Below, one piece after another: positions 38,472-48,056 of a DNA stretch of 61,389 nt. Source of the stretch: an uncultured Prochlorococcus sp. (lineage in GTDB: Bacteria; Cyanobacteriota; Cyanobacteriia; PCC-6307; Cyanobiaceae); contig CACJCK010000007.1 of the NCBI GenBank assembly GCA_902591865.1, positions 1-61,389 on the forward strand. The letters are read 5' to 3'. Both the position numbers and the translations under genes were made by a program. Under the pieces are notes generated by a model that was not told the DNA's origin, searched no databases, and saw nothing but the letters and a program-made list of their open reading frames with translations. The stretch's first letter is position 1; every line of letters begins with the position of its first letter.

Positions 38472-41228
38472 TCAGCTAGGTTTGAAAACGATCTCATCTT
38501 TTTTAGCGGGGTTAAGTTTAATTGTGATATTTTTTTTGTTTTTAAAGTTATCCTCTAAAAGTTTTGCAGCTAAGGGATTTTCTATTTGTCTTCTAAGTTC
38601 CCTGCTAAGTGGCCTAGCACCATATTCAGGTTCGTAAGAATCGTTAGCAATTTTATTAATAACTTTTTTGTCTATAGTGATATTTATTTTCTGTTCAAGT
38701 AGCAGGTTTTTTAAATCTTCTGTTTGTAAAATAATTATTTTTTGAAGTTCATCAATAGATAATGGATTAAACTTTACTACTTCGTCAATTCTGTTTAAAA
38801 ATTCCGGTCTAAAAGTTGAAGACAATATATTATTAATAGACTCATCTAGAATTTGTTGATTTTGTTCTAACTTACCCTCACTTTTAGAAATCTTTTGTGA
38901 ATACTCCAGTATAGATTTACCAGCGAGGTTACTTGTCATAATGATTACGGTATTTTTGAAGTCTACGGTCCTTCCTTGAGAGTCCGTTAATCTTCCTTCA
39001 TCTAAGACTTGTAAAAGGATATTAAAAACTTCTGTATGTGCTTTTTCTATTTCATCAAGAAGTATTACTGAATAGGGTTTGCGTCTTACGGCTTCAGTTA
39101 ATTGCCCTCCTTCTTCATAACCAACATAACCTGGAGGAGCTCCCAAAAGTCTTGCTACGGCGTTTTTCTCCATATATTCACTCATATCTAATCTTAGAAG
39201 TGCGTCTTCTTCATCAAATAAAGCTGTTGCAAGAGATTTTGCTAATTCTGTTTTACCAACACCTGTGGGACCCATAAATAAAAAAGATCCAATAGGTCTT
39301 TTAGGACTTTTCATGCCAACACGAGCTCTTCTAATAGAAGCAGAAACAGCTTCTATAGCTTTTTCTTGTCCAATAACTTTTTCACTTATTTCTGTTTCTA
39401 GATTGACTAATTTCTTGCGTTCATTTGAAACTACTTTAGAAATTGGAATTCCAGTTATTTTTGAGATGACATCAGCAATATCATCAGGTTCGACTTGATA
39501 TTTAAAAGGGAAATTTCTATTTTTCTTTATTTTTTTAAAGTTCTCTTCAACTTTTTGTATTTCATTCTCTAATTCACTTAACTCTTTTGCAATCTTTTCT
39601 AAATAATCCACATCATTTTCAATTTCGCGATTTGATTTATCTTTAATTTGTTTGGTTAACTTATCTTCTTCTTTCATCAAATAAGATAATTGCTCCATTT
39701 CTGCTCTCAAATTATCCCAATTGTCCAAAAGAATGTTCAATTTTGCCTCTGATTGTTGTCTCATATGCAATAGTTTGTCTTGAGCTTCGATATTTTCTCC
39801 TTGCAAATTATTCAGTTTTTCATCAATAGTATGAAGTTTGTTTTCTTGTTGAAGAATTATTTGAGGCTTATTATTAGATTCGATTTTTAACTGTGCAGCT
39901 GCTTCATCGATTAAATCTATTGCTTTATCAGGAAGACATTTATCGCTGATGTATCTGTCGGCCAATTTTGCAGAATAGTCTATGGCCTCTTCAGAAATTT
40001 TTATACCATGATGTGATTCATATTTCTTTTTGATACCTTTCAGTATTTTTGCGCAAAATTCTACTGAAGGTTCATTAACAGCTATCTTTTGAAAGCAATT
40101 ATTCAATGCCTGATCTTTTTCGATAGTTTCACTATATTTTTCAGGTGTTGTTGTACCTATACATCTAAGTTCTCCTTCAGCTAGTAAAGGTTTTAAGATA
40201 TTACTGATGTCAGTAGAAGATCTGTCAGAACTAAATATTGAGTGAATTTCATCAATAAATAGAATCATTCCTTGGCTTGCATTGTTTAATTCCTGCATTA
40301 TTAAGCTTAGTCTTTCCTCTAGTTGGCCTCTGAATTTTGTCCCAGAAACTAAAGCACCTAAGTCAAGTGAAATAATTTTTAAGTCTTTTAAAGAATCAGG
40401 AACTTTTTTGTCTACAATTAGTTGGGCAAGTAATTTTGCTATTGAGGTTTTACCAACTCCAGGGTTGCCAATAAGTATAGGATTATTTTTATTTCTTCTG
40501 CAGAGTACTCTCATTAAATTATTGATCTCATTTTCTCTTCCTAAAATGGGATCCAATAATCCTTTGTTAGCTGATTCTGTTAAATCTTTTCCATAAATTG
40601 AAAGAGCATTCTGATCTTTTCCAACTTGTTTTTTGGTCTCAATTTGAATTTCACTTTTGGGTAATGGAACAATAGATTTTTCAAATTTTTCTTCTTTAAG
40701 TAAAGTCTCTTTGTTTGATTCATTATTAGATTGATTATTTATCTCAATTACGTTCCTATAATTAGAAAAATCTTTTGATTGATTAATATTTGGGAAAAAC
40801 TTTAATTCTTCCTCTAATTTTTCCATTGAAAGATTGCCTTCTTCAAAAACATAATTTCCAATTCTTAAATCCCTGCCAAGAGCAATCATTAAATGTGGGA
40901 TTTCTATTAATCTTGATCCCCATTGAATTTTAATCTGATTCGCATTATCTAATAAAATTTCTAAGTCTTCCCCGATAGTAAAAATTTCTGACTCGTTTGT
41001 TGGTGTCTCTTCTAAAAAATCTTCTGTTATATCTAAAACTGTATCTTGGTCGATTGATAATTTTTCGATGAAAGCAAAGAATTCACTTGATGAGAACAAT
41101 GTATGAATTATGTGTTCAATATTGAATTCGCTGTGATCCCATTTTTTTGCGGTTTCTTCACCTAATAAAAGGAGATTCCAGCTAATATCGCTAAAAAGTT
41201 CAGGACTGGATGTAAGTGTTTCTCTCAT
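38472..41228 (-). CDS. ClpB-type Hsp100 chaperone (second, divergent copy)
   Basis: 918 residues with an N-terminal Clp-N-like region of low similarity and two AAA+ domains. The first has GNPGVGKTS and MILFIDEIHSIF; the second has FMGPTGVGKTELAKSLA, VILLDEIEKAH and FRPEFLNRIDEVVKF. The domains are separated by a coiled coil of about 100 residues. The coiled coil and the lack of a visible ClpP-docking IGF/LGF loop favour ClpB over ClpC. The degenerate N-domain suggests the divergent ClpB2 type found in marine picocyanobacteria. It diverges from eno across 261 bases. Confidence 0.85.
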   Translation of the reverse strand: MRETLTSSPELFSDISWNLLLLGEETAKKWDHSEFNIEHIIHTLFSSSEFFAFIEKLSIDQDTVLDITEDFLEETPTNESEIFTIGEDLEILLDNANQIKIQWGSRLIEIPHLMIALGRDLRIGNYVFEEGNLSMEKLEEELKFFPNINQSKDFSNYRNVIEINNQSNNESNKETLLKEEKFEKSIVPLPKSEIQIETKKQVGKDQNALSIYGKDLTESANKGLLDPILGRENEINNLMRVLCRRNKNNPILIGNPGVGKTSIAKLLAQLIVDKKVPDSLKDLKIISLDLGALVSGTKFRGQLEERLSLIMQELNNASQGMILFIDEIHSIFSSDRSSTDISNILKPLLAEGELRCIGTTTPEKYSETIEKDQALNNCFQKIAVNEPSVEFCAKILKGIKKKYESHHGIKISEEAIDYSAKLADRYISDKCLPDKAIDLIDEAAAQLKIESNNKPQIILQQENKLHTIDEKLNNLQGENIEAQDKLLHMRQQSEAKLNILLDNWDNLRAEMEQLSYLMKEEDKLTKQIKDKSNREIENDVDYLEKIAKELSELENEIQKVEENFKKIKKNRNFPFKYQVEPDDIADVISKITGIPISKVVSNERKKLVNLETEISEKVIGQEKAIEAVSASIRRARVGMKSPKRPIGSFLFMGPTGVGKTELAKSLATALFDEEDALLRLDMSEYMEKNAVARLLGAPPGYVGYEEGGQLTEAVRRKPYSVILLDEIEKAHTEVFNILLQVLDEGRLTDSQGRTVDFKNTVIIMTSNLAGKSILEYSQKISKSEGKLEQNQQILDESINNILSSTFRPEFLNRIDEVVKFNPLSIDELQKIIILQTEDLKNLLLEQKINITIDKKVINKIANDSYEPEYGARPLSRELRRQIENPLAAKLLEDNFKNKKNITIKLNPAKKDEIVFKPS

Positions 41229-41412
41229 AAACCATAAAAACTATAGTTGATTAATAATTAATATTCTAAATAGGATATGCATTAATAATCATCAAATAAT
41301 TTTCAAATTGTAAGATGAATTTGAAAAATATGTTTGTGCGATAGGTTGTTTTTTTGGAATAAATAAAAACGTTAACTCATATCTAAGTTGTTCTGAAATT
41401 AAAAAAATTATA

Positions 41413-41447
41413 TTTGGTTAACATAAATATTTCAGATGTTAGCCAAA
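41413..41447. promoter_or_regulatory. Long inverted repeat upstream of eno
   Basis: TTTGGTTAACAT (41413-41424) pairs with ATGTTAGCCAAA (41436-41447) around an 11-base loop. Flanking bases extend it to 14 pairs (41411-41449) with one G.U position. It lies 43 bases before the eno start in the clpB2-eno spacer. The rest of the spacer is AT-rich with TATAGT (41473-41478) nearer eno. It could be an operator or a leader hairpin. Confidence 0.6.
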
Positions 41448-41486
41448 TAGTTCAGCTATTAATAGGATTTATATAGTAATAATTAA

Positions 41487-42782
<1,296 letters not shown>

Positions 42783-42786
42783 TTCT

Positions 42787-43242
42787 TTAGCGCTTAAGTT
42801 TTTCTAAACGTGAGCCCTTTTTCATACTTAATTGGCATTTTATCCAATCAATACTTATTGGTAGTGCAAAAAAAAGTGGCAACAATGCAAAATTATTTTG
42901 TTTATTGGTTACAAGTAAAGCAGATGCGATTGATAAGCTTCCTATGAGAACTGAATGTCCTAAACTTTTTTGCGCAGTAAACATTTTTTTAAATTGCCTA
43001 TCAGACTCTCCCATTCTTATTTGCAATTGTAAATCGCCCTGCTCTAATCTTTCTAAACTTTCATCTATTCTTTTGGGAATTCCAACAGCTTTCGATCCTA
43101 GTTCCCCTACTTGCCTTCCAAATTGGTTAATTAAATCGTTGGGAGTTTGATTATTTGAAGTCATAAGTTCTAATAAATAAGGCTTGGTAACTGATACAAG
43201 GTTAAACCCCGGATCAAGCATTCTACCAACTCCTTCAAAAGT
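42787..43242 (-). CDS. ABC1/UbiB-family kinase, C-terminal fragment
   Basis: About 151 residues. The conserved TFEGVGRMLDPGFNLVSVTKPYLLELM marks the C-terminal part of an ABC1 (ADCK/UbiB-type) atypical kinase, followed by a hydrophobic segment (VLIGSLSIASALLV and LLPLFFALPISI) and a basic tail. The first ATG in this stretch, at 43221, is internal, because the family sequence continues upstream to about 43242. There it gives way to the ftsH fragment on the other strand. The matching N-terminal half of this gene is at 60224-61389, in opposite orientation. Confidence 0.85.
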   Translation of the reverse strand, partial: TFEGVGRMLDPGFNLVSVTKPYLLELMTSNNQTPNDLINQFGRQVGELGSKAVGIPKRIDESLERLEQGDLQLQIRMGESDRQFKKMFTAQKSLGHSVLIGSLSIASALLVTNKQNNFALLPLFFALPISIDWIKCQLSMKKGSRLEKLKR

Positions 43243-43250
43243 TTTATCAG
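43236..43250. other. Inverted junction between ABC1 kinase and ftsH
   Basis: Left of this point the minus strand encodes TFEGVGRM of the kinase; right of it the plus strand encodes VLSDNRTVLDEM of FtsH. Around CAAAAGTTTTATC the two frames blend, so only a handful of bases are shared. Because the kinase N-terminus lies inverted at the other end of the window, the join reverses an 18-kb block. Confidence 0.82.
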
Positions 43251-43369
43251 ATAACAGAACTGTTCTAGACGAAATGGCTCAAATGCTAATTGAAAGAGAA
43301 ACTATAGATACTGAAGATATCCAAGATTTGCTTAACCGCTCAGAAGTAAAAGTGGCAAACTATATTTAA
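43241..43369 (+). CDS. ftsH: FtsH-type ATP-dependent zinc metalloprotease, C-terminal fragment
   Basis: Only the last 42 residues are present: VLSDNRTVLDEMAQMLIERE, then a TIDTEDIQDLL segment and the end SEVKVANYI. These match the helical tail of FtsH after the protease domain, where an ETID motif is conserved. All of the AAA+ and zinc-protease domains are missing because of the junction at ~43241. The gene stops 20 bases before the aldolase, so ftsH and the aldolase are natural neighbours. Confidence 0.75.
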   Translation, partial: VLSDNRTVLDEMAQMLIERETIDTEDIQDLLNRSEVKVANYI

Positions 43370-43389
43370 CGAGGAATTCTAAATTTTTA

Positions 43390-44016
43390 ATGAATAATCA
43401 AGAAGATTCTTTTTCGGAGTACCTGAAAATTGAGTCTTTTTTTTTACTTATAAAACCTGAAGATTATATTTACTCAAATACCTCTATAAGAAATTCATTT
43501 TTGGCAGAATTAGAAAACTTAGTAAAATTAGGATTAAAGAATATTGAAATAAGTTGGTCTAACAACGAAAATTGGTTCGATTTTGTATCCGATATCAAAA
43601 TTAAATATCCAAGAATTAATTTAGGCTCTGCCTCCATAGTTAATAAGCAATCAATAGAAGATTCTTTAAAAATTGGATTAAATTTTTCGATGATGAAATT
43701 TTGGGATAAAGATCTTTTCAATTATGCGCAGTCAAAAAATTATTTATTAATTCCAGGAGTTAATAATTTAAAAGATCTTAAGGAAGCGATAGATTTAAAT
43801 TGCAATATTATCAAAATCTACCCAATAAAAAGTAAAGTTAGTTCGATAAATATACTCAACTATAAAAATATTGATTTCATTGCTGCTGGAGGAATATCAA
43901 TCAATGATTTAAAAACTTATAAATCTTTAGGGTATAAAGCAGTCGTAATTGGAGATAAAGCTATCAAAAATAAAAAATTTGATCCCAAAATATATGAATG
44001 GCTCAAAAATAATTAA
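43390..44016 (+). CDS. eda: KDPG/KHG aldolase-like protein
   Basis: 208 residues with the TIM-barrel pattern of 2-keto-3-deoxy-6-phosphogluconate / 4-hydroxy-2-oxoglutarate aldolases: GLKNIEIS (catalytic Glu strand), LGSASIVNKQSIEDSLKIG, LIPGVNNLKDLKEA, NIIKIYPI (Schiff-base Lys) and IAAGGIS (phosphate loop). The sequence is AT-driven and divergent, and some family residues near the N-terminus differ, so substrate is uncertain. Prochlorococcus is known for an Entner-Doudoroff route, which would fit. Confidence 0.75.
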   Translation: MNNQEDSFSEYLKIESFFLLIKPEDYIYSNTSIRNSFLAELENLVKLGLKNIEISWSNNENWFDFVSDIKIKYPRINLGSASIVNKQSIEDSLKIGLNFSMMKFWDKDLFNYAQSKNYLLIPGVNNLKDLKEAIDLNCNIIKIYPIKSKVSSINILNYKNIDFIAAGGISINDLKTYKSLGYKAVVIGDKAIKNKKFDPKIYEWLKNN

Positions 44017-44047
44017 GTTAAGGATGAATATAATTTATTCAACAAAA

Positions 44048-45148
44048 CTACCACTTATTTATTAAGTTACATTGAGCATGATTTAAAAGCAAATGATCAG
44101 CAAGTACTAAAGCTACCATAGCATCAACCATGGGAACTGCTCTTGGTAGAACGCATGGATCGTGTCTCCCTTTTGCTTTCATAAGTACTTCTTTACCTTC
44201 AGCATTTACTGTTTTCTGTTCTTTCCCGATGGTTGCTGTAGGTTTAAAAGCTATTTTCATCTCGATATTTTCACCATTACTTATTCCGCCCTGTATACCT
44301 CCTGAATTGTTTGATGTTGTTCTTAACTTACTAATATCATCAGATTTAATGAAGGCATCATTATGTTCGCTTCCTTTTAAATAAGTTCCAGAAAAACCTG
44401 AACCTATTTCAAAGCCTTTCGTAGCAGGTAAAGACATCAAAGCCTTTGCTAAATCAGCTTCTAATTTATCAAAAACAGGCATTCCAAGGCCAGAGGGGAC
44501 ATTTCTCACTAGACATTCAATAACACCTCCGCAAGAGTCTCCTTGACGCCTTAATTCCTTAATTCTCTCGATCATTTCTGTTGATACCTTTTCATCAGGA
44601 CATCTAACAATATTAGAATCTATTTTTTTGAGGGAAATCTTCTCTTTATTTATATTAGAATCAATATCATGTATACGCTTTACCCAAGATAATATTTCAG
44701 TGTTACCAAAGGTTTTTAATAATTGTTTTGCTACAGCACCAGCAGCTACTCTCCCAATTGTTTCTCTTGCAGAGGCTCTTCCACCTCCAGAACTTGCCTG
44801 AATTCCATATTTCAGATGATATGTACCATCTGCATGAGAAGGTCTAAAAACCTGCTCCAAATTATTATAATCTCCTGGTCTTTGATCCTTGTTTCTTACC
44901 AACATTGCTATTGGAGTTCCCAGTGTTAACCCTTCTTTTATCCCACTTAATATTTCGATTTTATCTTTTTCATTTCGGGGTGTTGTAATGTCACTTTGGC
45001 CAGGTCTACGTCTATCTAATTCATTTTGTATCAGATTTATATCTACGTTTAACTTTGGGGGACACCCATCAAGAATAACTCCTACTGCACCACCATGTGA
45101 TTCTCCAAAGGTACTAACACGAAAAATTTTTCCAAAACTACTACTCAT
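44048..45148 (-). CDS. aroC: Chorismate synthase
   Basis: 366 residues. It makes chorismate from EPSP using reduced [92 protein letters not shown] and [15 protein letters not shown] are all conserved. Chorismate feeds menF and the trpG/pabA product elsewhere in the window. It lies downstream of psbA on the same strand, but separated by the psbA terminator. Confidence 0.98.
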   Translation of the reverse strand: MSSSFGKIFRVSTFGESHGGAVGVILDGCPPKLNVDINLIQNELDRRRPGQSDITTPRNEKDKIEILSGIKEGLTLGTPIAMLVRNKDQRPGDYNNLEQVFRPSHADGTYHLKYGIQASSGGGRASARETIGRVAAGAVAKQLLKTFGNTEILSWVKRIHDIDSNINKEKISLKKIDSNIVRCPDEKVSTEMIERIKELRRQGDSCGGVIECLVRNVPSGLGMPVFDKLEADLAKALMSLPATKGFEIGSGFSGTYLKGSEHNDAFIKSDDISKLRTTSNNSGGIQGGISNGENIEMKIAFKPTATIGKEQKTVNAEGKEVLMKAKGRHDPCVLPRAVPMVDAMVALVLADHLLLNHAQCNLINKW

Positions 45149-45203
45149 AGAAATATCAAATGTTTTATCTATATATAAACATTATATGAAACCAATTGAA
45201 AAT

Positions 45204-45228
45204 TAAAAAAAGCCCCCAGAAAGGGGGC
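45204..45228 (-). terminator. psbA: Intrinsic terminator of psbA copy 1
   Basis: GCCCCC and GGGGGC (45212-45228) form a six-base GC stem with a five-base loop. In the psbA direction it is followed by seven T, a classic intrinsic terminator. It sits 24 bases after the psbA stop and should shield aroC from strong psbA transcription. Confidence 0.93.
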
Positions 45229-46342
45229 TTGTAAATTTAAGAACTTTAAGCTTAACCGATAGCTGGAGCTGAAAGAGCTACTGTTGTAGACTCAGCTGCT
45301 GCTAGATCAAGTGGGAAGTTGTGAGCGTTACGCTCGTGCATTACTTCCATACCTAGGTTTGCTCTGTTAAGAACGTCACCCCATGTAGGAACAATCTTAC
45401 CGTTTGCATCAACAACTGACTGGTTGAAGTTGAAACCGTTAAGGTTGAATGCCATTGTGCAGATACCCATTGAAGTTAACCATACACAAACAACTGGGAA
45501 TACAGCTAGGAAGAAGTGAAGACTTCTGCTGTTGTTGAAACTTGCATATTGGAAGATCAAACGACCGAAGTAGCCATGAGCTGCAACGATATTATATGTT
45601 TCTTCTTCTTGTCCGAACTTGTAACCATAGTTCTGAGACTCTGTCTCAGTTGTTTCTCTGATTAGAGATGAAGTAACAAGTGAACCGTGCATAGCTGAGA
45701 ATAAAGATCCTCCGAACATACCAGCAACACCAGCCATATGGAATGGGTGCATAAGAATGTTGTGCTCTGCCTGGAAAACAAACATGAAGTTGAATGTTCC
45801 AGAGATACCTAGAGGCATTCCGTCAGAGAATGAACCTTGACCGAATGGGTATACAAGAAATACTGCGAAAGCTGCTGAAACTGGTGCAGAGTATGCAACA
45901 CAGATCCAAGGACGCATACCTAAACGGTATGAAAGCTCCCACTGTCTTCCCATGTATGCTGAGATACCAATTAGGAAGTGGAAAATTACAAGCTGGTAAG
46001 GACCACCGTTGTATAACCACTCATCTACAGTAGCTGCTTCCCAAATTGGGTAGAAGTGTAGACCAATAGCGTTAGATGAAGGAACAACTGCACCTGAGAT
46101 GATGTTGTTTCCATATAGGAATGAACCAGCAACTGGCTCTCTAATTCCGTCGATGTCTACTGGTGGTGCTGCGATGAATGCAACGATGAAGCAAGCCGCT
46201 GCTGTAAGAAGGCATGGAATCATTAAGACGCCGAACCAACCAACATAAATTCTGTTGTTAGTTGATGTTACCCACTCACAAAACTGTGGCCAACCTTTTA
46301 ACAGCGAAGAACGCTGCTGCTGAATAGTTGTCATGAGTTCGT
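45205..46342 (-). repeat. psbA: psbA tandem duplication, unit 1
   Basis: A stretch of about 1138 bases from the terminator to just before the psbA ATG, repeated at 46497-47634 with a fixed offset of 1292. The two psbA proteins are identical and I noticed one base difference within the units, G at 45219 against A at 46511 in the terminator loop. Similarity ends at the GAACTC bases before the ATG, where the leaders diverge. Confidence 0.9.
45252..46334 (-). CDS. psbA: Photosystem II D1 protein, copy 1
   Basis: 360 residues. D1 carries the core pigments and the manganese-cluster ligands of photosystem II and is replaced often under light. Five membrane helices, the YZ region, [42 protein letters not shown] and the C-terminal [13 protein letters not shown] with the processing tail are complete. 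Residue 130 is Gln ([10 protein letters not shown]), as in low-light-type D1. The protein is identical to copy 2, 209 bases upstream. This copy has its own promoter-like leader and terminator. Confidence 0.98.
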   Translation of the reverse strand: MTTIQQQRSSLLKGWPQFCEWVTSTNNRIYVGWFGVLMIPCLLTAAACFIVAFIAAPPVDIDGIREPVAGSFLYGNNIISGAVVPSSNAIGLHFYPIWEAATVDEWLYNGGPYQLVIFHFLIGISAYMGRQWELSYRLGMRPWICVAYSAPVSAAFAVFLVYPFGQGSFSDGMPLGISGTFNFMFVFQAEHNILMHPFHMAGVAGMFGGSLFSAMHGSLVTSSLIRETTETESQNYGYKFGQEEETYNIVAAHGYFGRLIFQYASFNNSRSLHFFLAVFPVVCVWLTSMGICTMAFNLNGFNFNQSVVDANGKIVPTWGDVLNRANLGMEVMHERNAHNFPLDLAAAESTTVALSAPAIG

Positions 46343-46351
46343 TATGTTATT

Positions 46352-46411
46352 GCCTCTATAATGAGACATTTAAGTAAAAACGGATTTTAAATTTCCGTCC
46401 CAATTATCATA
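46352..46411 (-). promoter_or_regulatory. psbA: Leader and promoter region of psbA copy 1
   Basis: Reading toward the gene: a -10-like TATGATAAT (46403-46411), a hairpin ACGGA...TCCGT (46380-46398) followed by T5, then a second hairpin GCCTC...GAGAC-type (46352-46367), and about 17 bases to the ATG. The same order recurs before copy 2. No Shine-Dalgarno is present. Promoter placement is inferred, not measured. Confidence 0.5.
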
Positions 46412-46495
46412 GTCCAATATCTTATTAAATGTGCTGAGCGAAACTTATATCTTTGATAACTTTTGCTTATTTATTATCTACTGATATGAATACAC

Positions 46496-46520
46496 AAAAA
46501 AAAGCCCCCAAAAAGGGGGC
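46496..46520 (-). terminator. psbA: Intrinsic terminator of psbA copy 2
   Basis: GCCCCC/GGGGGC (46504-46520) with loop AAAAA, then eight T in the direction of transcription. It lies between the two psbA copies, so each copy is probably a separate transcript. Confidence 0.93.
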
Positions 46521-47634
46521 TTGTAAATTTAAGAACTTTAAGCTTAACCGATAGCTGGAGCTGAAAGAGCTACTGTTGTAGACTCAGCTGCTGCTAGATC
46601 AAGTGGGAAGTTGTGAGCGTTACGCTCGTGCATTACTTCCATACCTAGGTTTGCTCTGTTAAGAACGTCACCCCATGTAGGAACAATCTTACCGTTTGCA
46701 TCAACAACTGACTGGTTGAAGTTGAAACCGTTAAGGTTGAATGCCATTGTGCAGATACCCATTGAAGTTAACCATACACAAACAACTGGGAATACAGCTA
46801 GGAAGAAGTGAAGACTTCTGCTGTTGTTGAAACTTGCATATTGGAAGATCAAACGACCGAAGTAGCCATGAGCTGCAACGATATTATATGTTTCTTCTTC
46901 TTGTCCGAACTTGTAACCATAGTTCTGAGACTCTGTCTCAGTTGTTTCTCTGATTAGAGATGAAGTAACAAGTGAACCGTGCATAGCTGAGAATAAAGAT
47001 CCTCCGAACATACCAGCAACACCAGCCATATGGAATGGGTGCATAAGAATGTTGTGCTCTGCCTGGAAAACAAACATGAAGTTGAATGTTCCAGAGATAC
47101 CTAGAGGCATTCCGTCAGAGAATGAACCTTGACCGAATGGGTATACAAGAAATACTGCGAAAGCTGCTGAAACTGGTGCAGAGTATGCAACACAGATCCA
47201 AGGACGCATACCTAAACGGTATGAAAGCTCCCACTGTCTTCCCATGTATGCTGAGATACCAATTAGGAAGTGGAAAATTACAAGCTGGTAAGGACCACCG
47301 TTGTATAACCACTCATCTACAGTAGCTGCTTCCCAAATTGGGTAGAAGTGTAGACCAATAGCGTTAGATGAAGGAACAACTGCACCTGAGATGATGTTGT
47401 TTCCATATAGGAATGAACCAGCAACTGGCTCTCTAATTCCGTCGATGTCTACTGGTGGTGCTGCGATGAATGCAACGATGAAGCAAGCCGCTGCTGTAAG
47501 AAGGCATGGAATCATTAAGACGCCGAACCAACCAACATAAATTCTGTTGTTAGTTGATGTTACCCACTCACAAAACTGTGGCCAACCTTTTAACAGCGAA
47601 GAACGCTGCTGCTGAATAGTTGTCATGAGTTCGT
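46497..47634 (-). repeat. psbA: psbA tandem duplication, unit 2
   Basis: Second unit, nearly identical to 45205-46342. Near identity over the coding part with diverged leaders suggests that gene conversion keeps the copies alike, or that the duplication swapped only the coding region and terminator. Confidence 0.9.
46544..47626 (-). CDS. psbA: Photosystem II D1 protein, copy 2
   Basis: An identical 360-residue D1 protein, also with Gln130. It lies directly upstream of copy 1 in the same orientation. Its leader differs in sequence but keeps the two hairpins. Multiple psbA copies in cyanobacteria usually raise D1 supply during photoinhibition; identical proteins argue for dosage or separate regulation and not for different D1 forms. 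Confidence 0.98.
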   Translation of the reverse strand: MTTIQQQRSSLLKGWPQFCEWVTSTNNRIYVGWFGVLMIPCLLTAAACFIVAFIAAPPVDIDGIREPVAGSFLYGNNIISGAVVPSSNAIGLHFYPIWEAATVDEWLYNGGPYQLVIFHFLIGISAYMGRQWELSYRLGMRPWICVAYSAPVSAAFAVFLVYPFGQGSFSDGMPLGISGTFNFMFVFQAEHNILMHPFHMAGVAGMFGGSLFSAMHGSLVTSSLIRETTETESQNYGYKFGQEEETYNIVAAHGYFGRLIFQYASFNNSRSLHFFLAVFPVVCVWLTSMGICTMAFNLNGFNFNQSVVDANGKIVPTWGDVLNRANLGMEVMHERNAHNFPLDLAAAESTTVALSAPAIG

Positions 47635-47641
47635 AAAGTAT

Positions 47642-47699
47642 GTCTCTAAAGTGAGACGTGTAAATAAAACGGAAAAAATTCCGCTCAAAAGATTTTAGA
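47642..47699 (-). promoter_or_regulatory. psbA: Leader and promoter region of psbA copy 2
   Basis: Reading toward the gene: a -10-like TCTAAAAT (47692-47699), hairpin CGGAA-AAAA-TTCCG (47670-47683) with T4 after it, then a perfect hairpin GTCTC...GAGAC (47642-47657), 15 bases before the ATG. The stems match those of copy 1 while loops and spacers differ. TTTACA (47719-47724 on this strand) could be the -35. Confidence 0.5.
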
Positions 47700-47811
47700 C
47701 CAAAATCGCTGAAAATGTGTAAATTATTTTTCTTTAGGTAAAGTTATTCTTTCGAAGTATGAGAAAAGAGGCTTCTTAACTTAATATTTTCTTTGTTATT
47801 GGTGATTTAAC

Positions 47812-47940
47812 TTGGTAATAATCGAATGGCTTCTTAAAGGAAAAAGATCGAAAGAGGTAGTTTCTTTAAAAGAAGCTAGGTATAGAAGACTGCAATTAGA
47901 GAGTTTTGGCGCTGTTATTTATTGGAGCGAAAGGATTTAG
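47812..47940 (+). CDS. Small basic conserved-looking protein beside psbA
   Basis: A 42-residue frame from TTG at 47812: it reads VIIEWLLKGKRSKEVVSLKEA, then RYRRLQLESFGAVIYWSERI. Composition is protein-like in a spacer that is otherwise AT-rich noise, and I recall a similar short protein in high-light Prochlorococcus. The call rests on that and on codon composition. No domain is known and no Shine-Dalgarno is seen. It diverges from psbA copy 2. The rest of the 430-base spacer shows nothing else I can support. Confidence 0.55.
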   Translation: MVIIEWLLKGKRSKEVVSLKEARYRRLQLESFGAVIYWSERI

Positions 47941-48056
47941 GTTTAAAAAGTTTAAAGTTGATAAAAAAATATAAAGTATGAAATATTAAATAAACTTATC
48001 TATGTCATAAAAAACCCTAATTTTATAAAAGTAGTTTATTGTTTTGGTTTCTTAAT

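Noticed and set aside
42787..43221. A free-standing 144-residue gene after eno
   Set aside because: Family sequence continues upstream of its ATG and matches the C-terminus of the kinase at 60224, so it is a fragment.
43184..43369. A 61-residue gene on the plus strand
   Set aside because: The first third is antisense to the kinase; only 43241-43369 looks like protein, and it is the FtsH tail.
45794..46033. Identical antisense frames inside both psbA copies (also 47086-47325)
   Set aside because: They are shadows of the psbA codons, and they are duplicated simply because psbA is.
45205..47634. psbA duplication as an artefact of the same chimera
   Set aside because: Inverted chimeras do not produce direct repeats, and the spacer between the copies has its own distinct leader.
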